Origin: Oceanispirochaeta sp963676905
GTDB lineage: Bacteria; Spirochaetota; Spirochaetia; DSM-2461
Direction: 5' to 3'
Length of the DNA stretch: 64,000 nucleotides
Assembly (NCBI GenBank): GCA_963676905.2
Contig: CAXXVE010000001.1
Span: 1,860,001 to 1,924,000 of the forward strand
This document shows positions 61,894-64,000 of the stretch, piece after piece (within the stretch, counting starts at the first letter, position 1; each line of letters opens with the position of its first letter). The translations under genes and the position numbers were made by a program. A model generated the notes under the pieces. It ran no database searches. It saw nothing but the letters and a program-made list of their open reading frames with translations, and had not been told where the DNA came from.

Positions 61894-62598
61894 ATGAGCA
61901 AAAAACGTATTCTTGTAGTTGACGACACCGAGGTGAATCTTAAACTTCTGGGTAACCTGCTGTCCGGCAAGTACTCCCTCAGCTTTGCATCGGGAGGGCA
62001 GGAGGCTCTTGATATTCTGGAAAATACTCTTCCGGATCTTGTGCTTCTTGATATTATGATGCCTGAAATTGACGGCTTTGAAGTCTGCCGCCGTCTGAGG
62101 AGCGAAGAGAGGACCAAAGCTCTGCCGGTGGTGCTTGTGACAGCCAAGAATGACAAGGACAGCGTGGTCAACGGCTATCTGCTGGGGGTTCTGGATTACA
62201 TTATAAAACCCTTTGATTCAGACAGGATACTGGAGCGGATTGCAAAAATATTTGTAAGCATAGAGCTCAAGAAATCCATTAAAGAGAAGAAACAGAGAGA
62301 GCAGACCCTTCCCATGGTCATTGACCGGATCGTTGAGCTTGAAGAGCGCCTGGACGGGGCAGTTAAGGTGGTTCCCGAGCTTGTTCAGTATCTGAAGAGT
62401 CTTGAGGAACTGATGAACAGTGAAGAGGTTCAGGAGATACAGACCGTGCGCCGTAAACTGGACACTATTTATGACGAGAGGCTCAGCCCCCGCCTGACCG
62501 AGGCCGTACATACAATCTCTGAAAATATGCAGGACATGCAGTATGATCTTGTCGACGTCATCAGGGATCTTGAAGACATAAATAAGAAAAGCCAATAA
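61894..62598 (+). CDS. Response regulator, receiver domain with helical C-terminal extension
   Basis: In this 234-residue protein the receiver domain (1-125) has D10, D11, phosphoacceptor D53 (LLDIMMPEIDG), T83 and K105 (YIIKPFD). The C-terminal 110 residues are helical and coiled-coil-like (RIVELEERLDGAVKVVPELVQYLKSLEEL), with no DNA-binding or enzymatic domain. It is probably a protein-interaction output. TGGAGGAA precedes the ATG, and it is co-transcribed with the kinase. Confidence 0.9.
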   Translation: MSKKRILVVDDTEVNLKLLGNLLSGKYSLSFASGGQEALDILENTLPDLVLLDIMMPEIDGFEVCRRLRSEERTKALPVVLVTAKNDKDSVVNGYLLGVLDYIIKPFDSDRILERIAKIFVSIELKKSIKEKKQREQTLPMVIDRIVELEERLDGAVKVVPELVQYLKSLEELMNSEEVQEIQTVRRKLDTIYDERLSPRLTEAVHTISENMQDMQYDLVDVIRDLEDINKKSQ

Positions 62599-62628
62599 AA
62601 ATGGCCCTTCCCCCGGGGGAGAAGAGCC
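62594..62628 (-). terminator. Terminator of the fusion-oxidoreductase gene
   Basis: On the minus strand an imperfect GC-rich hairpin (GGCTCTTCTCCCCC / GGGGGAAGGGCC) is followed by ATTTTTATTGG. It sits in the 81-bp convergent gap. Confidence 0.75.
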
Positions 62629-62679
62629 TTGTACTTCACTGCTGTCCGCCTGGAATGAATCCGGGGCAGACAGGGGAAA

Positions 62680-64000
62680 TCAGATAAACATACTGGTCTG
62701 GGACTCTTCGGCGGCGCCCAGGAAGGATGCGACTCCTCCGATCTCAACACCGTCGATCATCTCCTCTTCCTTCACACCCATGACATCCATGGACATCTGG
62801 CAGGCTACAAGGCGGATACCGCTTTTCTGTGCTGTTTCAAACATTGTTTCCACGCTGTCTATTCCCAGTGCCTTCATCCGTTTTTTCATCATAATGGAAC
62901 CCATTCCGCCCATATTCATCTTTGACAGGCCCATCTTGCTGCTGTTGTCAGGGAGCATCATGCCGAACATTTTGCCCATAAAGTCCTTCTTGACACCTCT
63001 TGTTTTCTTATGCTTCTTCAGGAAGGTGAGACCCCAGAAGGTGAAGAATATGGTCACTTCCTTTCCGGCGCTGATGGCACCGTTGGCGATGACCATGGCT
63101 GCAAGAGCCTTGTCCAGATCGTCAGAGAAGAGGATCAGGCTGGTTCCCTTCTGGGGACCGGCGCCTCCGGCTCTTCCTGGTACGGGAGCTCCGCCCTTCT
63201 TCACAGTGGCCACTACCCGGGGGCCGCTCTGTTCAACCGAAACAACCTGATTTCCTGTCATCTTGGCCCAGGCGTGAACGTCTCTTGCAAAACCGGGGTC
63301 TGTGGCTGTTTCCTGAAGTAGTTCTCCGGGTTTTATCTTCTCCATCTCTTCTTTCAGCTTCAGAACAGGACCGGGACACTGGAGTCCGCAGGCGTCGACC
63401 TGAATGGTTCTGACAGGGCCTTCACTCTTGCGGGCATCGGGATCGGTCTGGTAGATGTTGTCATCGTGTCCGATAAAGTCCTTTTCAAAAATATCCTCGT
63501 TGCTCTGCTTCTGTGTGGAGAGGCTGTAGGTCTTCATTCCTCCCGAGAGGTTGTAGAGATTATCAAATCCCTCCTGACGGAGAATCCTCTCTCCAAAGTA
63601 GGCCCTCTTTCCCACTCCGCAGTAGAGGACGATGGTTTTGCCTTTCGGGAACTCTGCAATCCGGCTGCGGATGGAGGGCAGGGGAATATTGACGGCGCCG
63701 TCGAGGTGTTCAATTCCGAACTCGTCCTCAGTTCTCACGTCCACAAGAAAGAGTTCATCCTGGGGAATATTCTGCAGTTCATTCCAGCAGAGGTGTCTTG
63801 ATGAGCCGTTGATTATATTCTCAGCGACAAATCCGGCAATATTGACGGGGTCTTTGGCCGATGAGAAGGGGGGAGCATAGGCGTGCTCAATCTCCTGCAG
63901 GTCGTCGATGGTTCCGGCATTGCCAAGTATGACTGCAAAAAGGTCTATTCTCTTGTCTACTCCGCTGTAACCGACAATCTGGGCTCCCAGGAGCTTACGC
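62680..64000 (-). CDS. CoA-disulfide-reductase-like FAD oxidoreductase fused to rhodanese, TusA and DsrE domains (C-terminal part)
   Basis: The gene enters from beyond 64000; about 440 residues are visible. They begin in the dimerisation domain of a pyridine-nucleotide disulfide oxidoreductase (KLLGAQIVGYSGVDKRIDLF, then YAPPFSSAKDPVNIAGF). A rhodanese domain with catalytic Cys (VLYCGVGKRAY) follows. A TusA domain comes next (DACGLQCPGPVLKLKEEM, the CPxP motif). A DsrE2-like domain ends the protein (ACQMSMDVMGVKEEEMIDGV). It would move sulfane sulfur between polysulfide or CoA persulfide and carriers, in the cytoplasm. Confidence 0.9.
   Translation of the reverse strand, partial: RKLLGAQIVGYSGVDKRIDLFAVILGNAGTIDDLQEIEHAYAPPFSSAKDPVNIAGFVAENIINGSSRHLCWNELQNIPQDELFLVDVRTEDEFGIEHLDGAVNIPLPSIRSRIAEFPKGKTIVLYCGVGKRAYFGERILRQEGFDNLYNLSGGMKTYSLSTQKQSNEDIFEKDFIGHDDNIYQTDPDARKSEGPVRTIQVDACGLQCPGPVLKLKEEMEKIKPGELLQETATDPGFARDVHAWAKMTGNQVVSVEQSGPRVVATVKKGGAPVPGRAGGAGPQKGTSLILFSDDLDKALAAMVIANGAISAGKEVTIFFTFWGLTFLKKHKKTRGVKKDFMGKMFGMMLPDNSSKMGLSKMNMGGMGSIMMKKRMKALGIDSVETMFETAQKSGIRLVACQMSMDVMGVKEEEMIDGVEIGGVASFLGAAEESQTSMFI

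Noticed and set aside
1..64000. CRISPR array, insertion sequence, prophage or integrative element
   Set aside because: No regularly spaced repeats, transposase, integrase, terminal inverted repeats or attachment-like duplications were found. Coding style appears uniform across the window.

Overview
The window looks like chromosome from a free-living, probably anaerobic or microaerophilic spirochaete (order Spirochaetales). This is inferred from the gene mix, not from a marker gene. The clues are an 831-residue cyclic-nucleotide-binding protein of a type I associate with Treponema, an oxygen-binding di-iron (ODP)-like domain fused to a GGDEF domain, a small bacterial histone, a GntR/LacI chimeric regulator, two molybdenum hydroxylase systems and a FAD-rhodanese-TusA-DsrE fusion. 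Gene density is high, many junctions are 4-14 nt overlaps, and Shine-Dalgarno sequences are mostly strong AGGAG types. I see no rRNA, confident tRNA, CRISPR array, transposase or integrase. It reads as ordinary chromosome with several sugar and purine catabolic modules.

Layout. 1-9.2 kb: housekeeping (lon 5' part on minus; recO; chemoreceptor; thpR; pyrimidine-nucleoside phosphorylase; recJ; LytM/M23 peptidase; rpsU, which seems to start at ATC). 9.3-15.4 kb: a catalytically degenerate rhodanese, an M16C metalloprotease, a convergent DUF4105/Lnb-like membrane protein, a 61-aa histone-fold protein and a lipid kinase. 15.6-19.0 kb: a three-subunit xanthine dehydrogenase operon. 19.0-20.7 kb: a TSCPD protein, a hydroxyisobutyrate dehydrogenase-family protein and SlyX. 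20.8-25.9 kb: a GntR/LacI-type regulator with a sugar kinase, GatD-like dehydrogenase and GatZ/KbaZ-like protein. 26-28.5 kb: divergent ODP-GGDEF and cyclic-nucleotide-binding genes. 28.7-36 kb: class I FBP aldolase, a zinc dehydrogenase, divergent fabF and FabK/nitronate monooxygenase-like genes, and a GGDEF-EAL protein. 36.1-37.9 kb: eda-kdgK (Entner-Doudoroff/uronate). 38.1-43.7 kb: tetR-RND-LolA-like-outer-membrane protein. 43.8-45.3 kb: RbsD/FucU plus asparaginase. 45.3-49.6 kb: Lhr-type helicase. 49.9-54.9 kb: 8-oxoguanine deaminase plus YgfM- and XdhD-like subunits. 55-64 kb: large CNB protein, Fe-ADH, multi-PAS histidine kinase with response regulator, and the 3' part of a CoA-disulfide-reductase-like fusion.

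Connections seen in the DNA. The 14-bp palindrome GTGTTYTARAACAC occurs before the GntR/LacI regulator, before the sugar kinase operon and, 22 kb away, before the RbsD/FucU-asparaginase operon. This suggests one small regulon. The two molybdenum hydroxylase operons, 34 kb apart, share the exact 14-mer AATTATAAACACTC in their upstream regions. A KdgR-like box lies upstream of eda-kdgK and a LacI-like operator lies before the aldolase gene. The XdhD-like protein has lost all eight [2Fe-2S] cysteines from its N-terminal domain, the GatD-like dehydrogenase lacks the structural-zinc cysteines, and the small CNB protein ends in a FliM-like SQDDIDAL motif.
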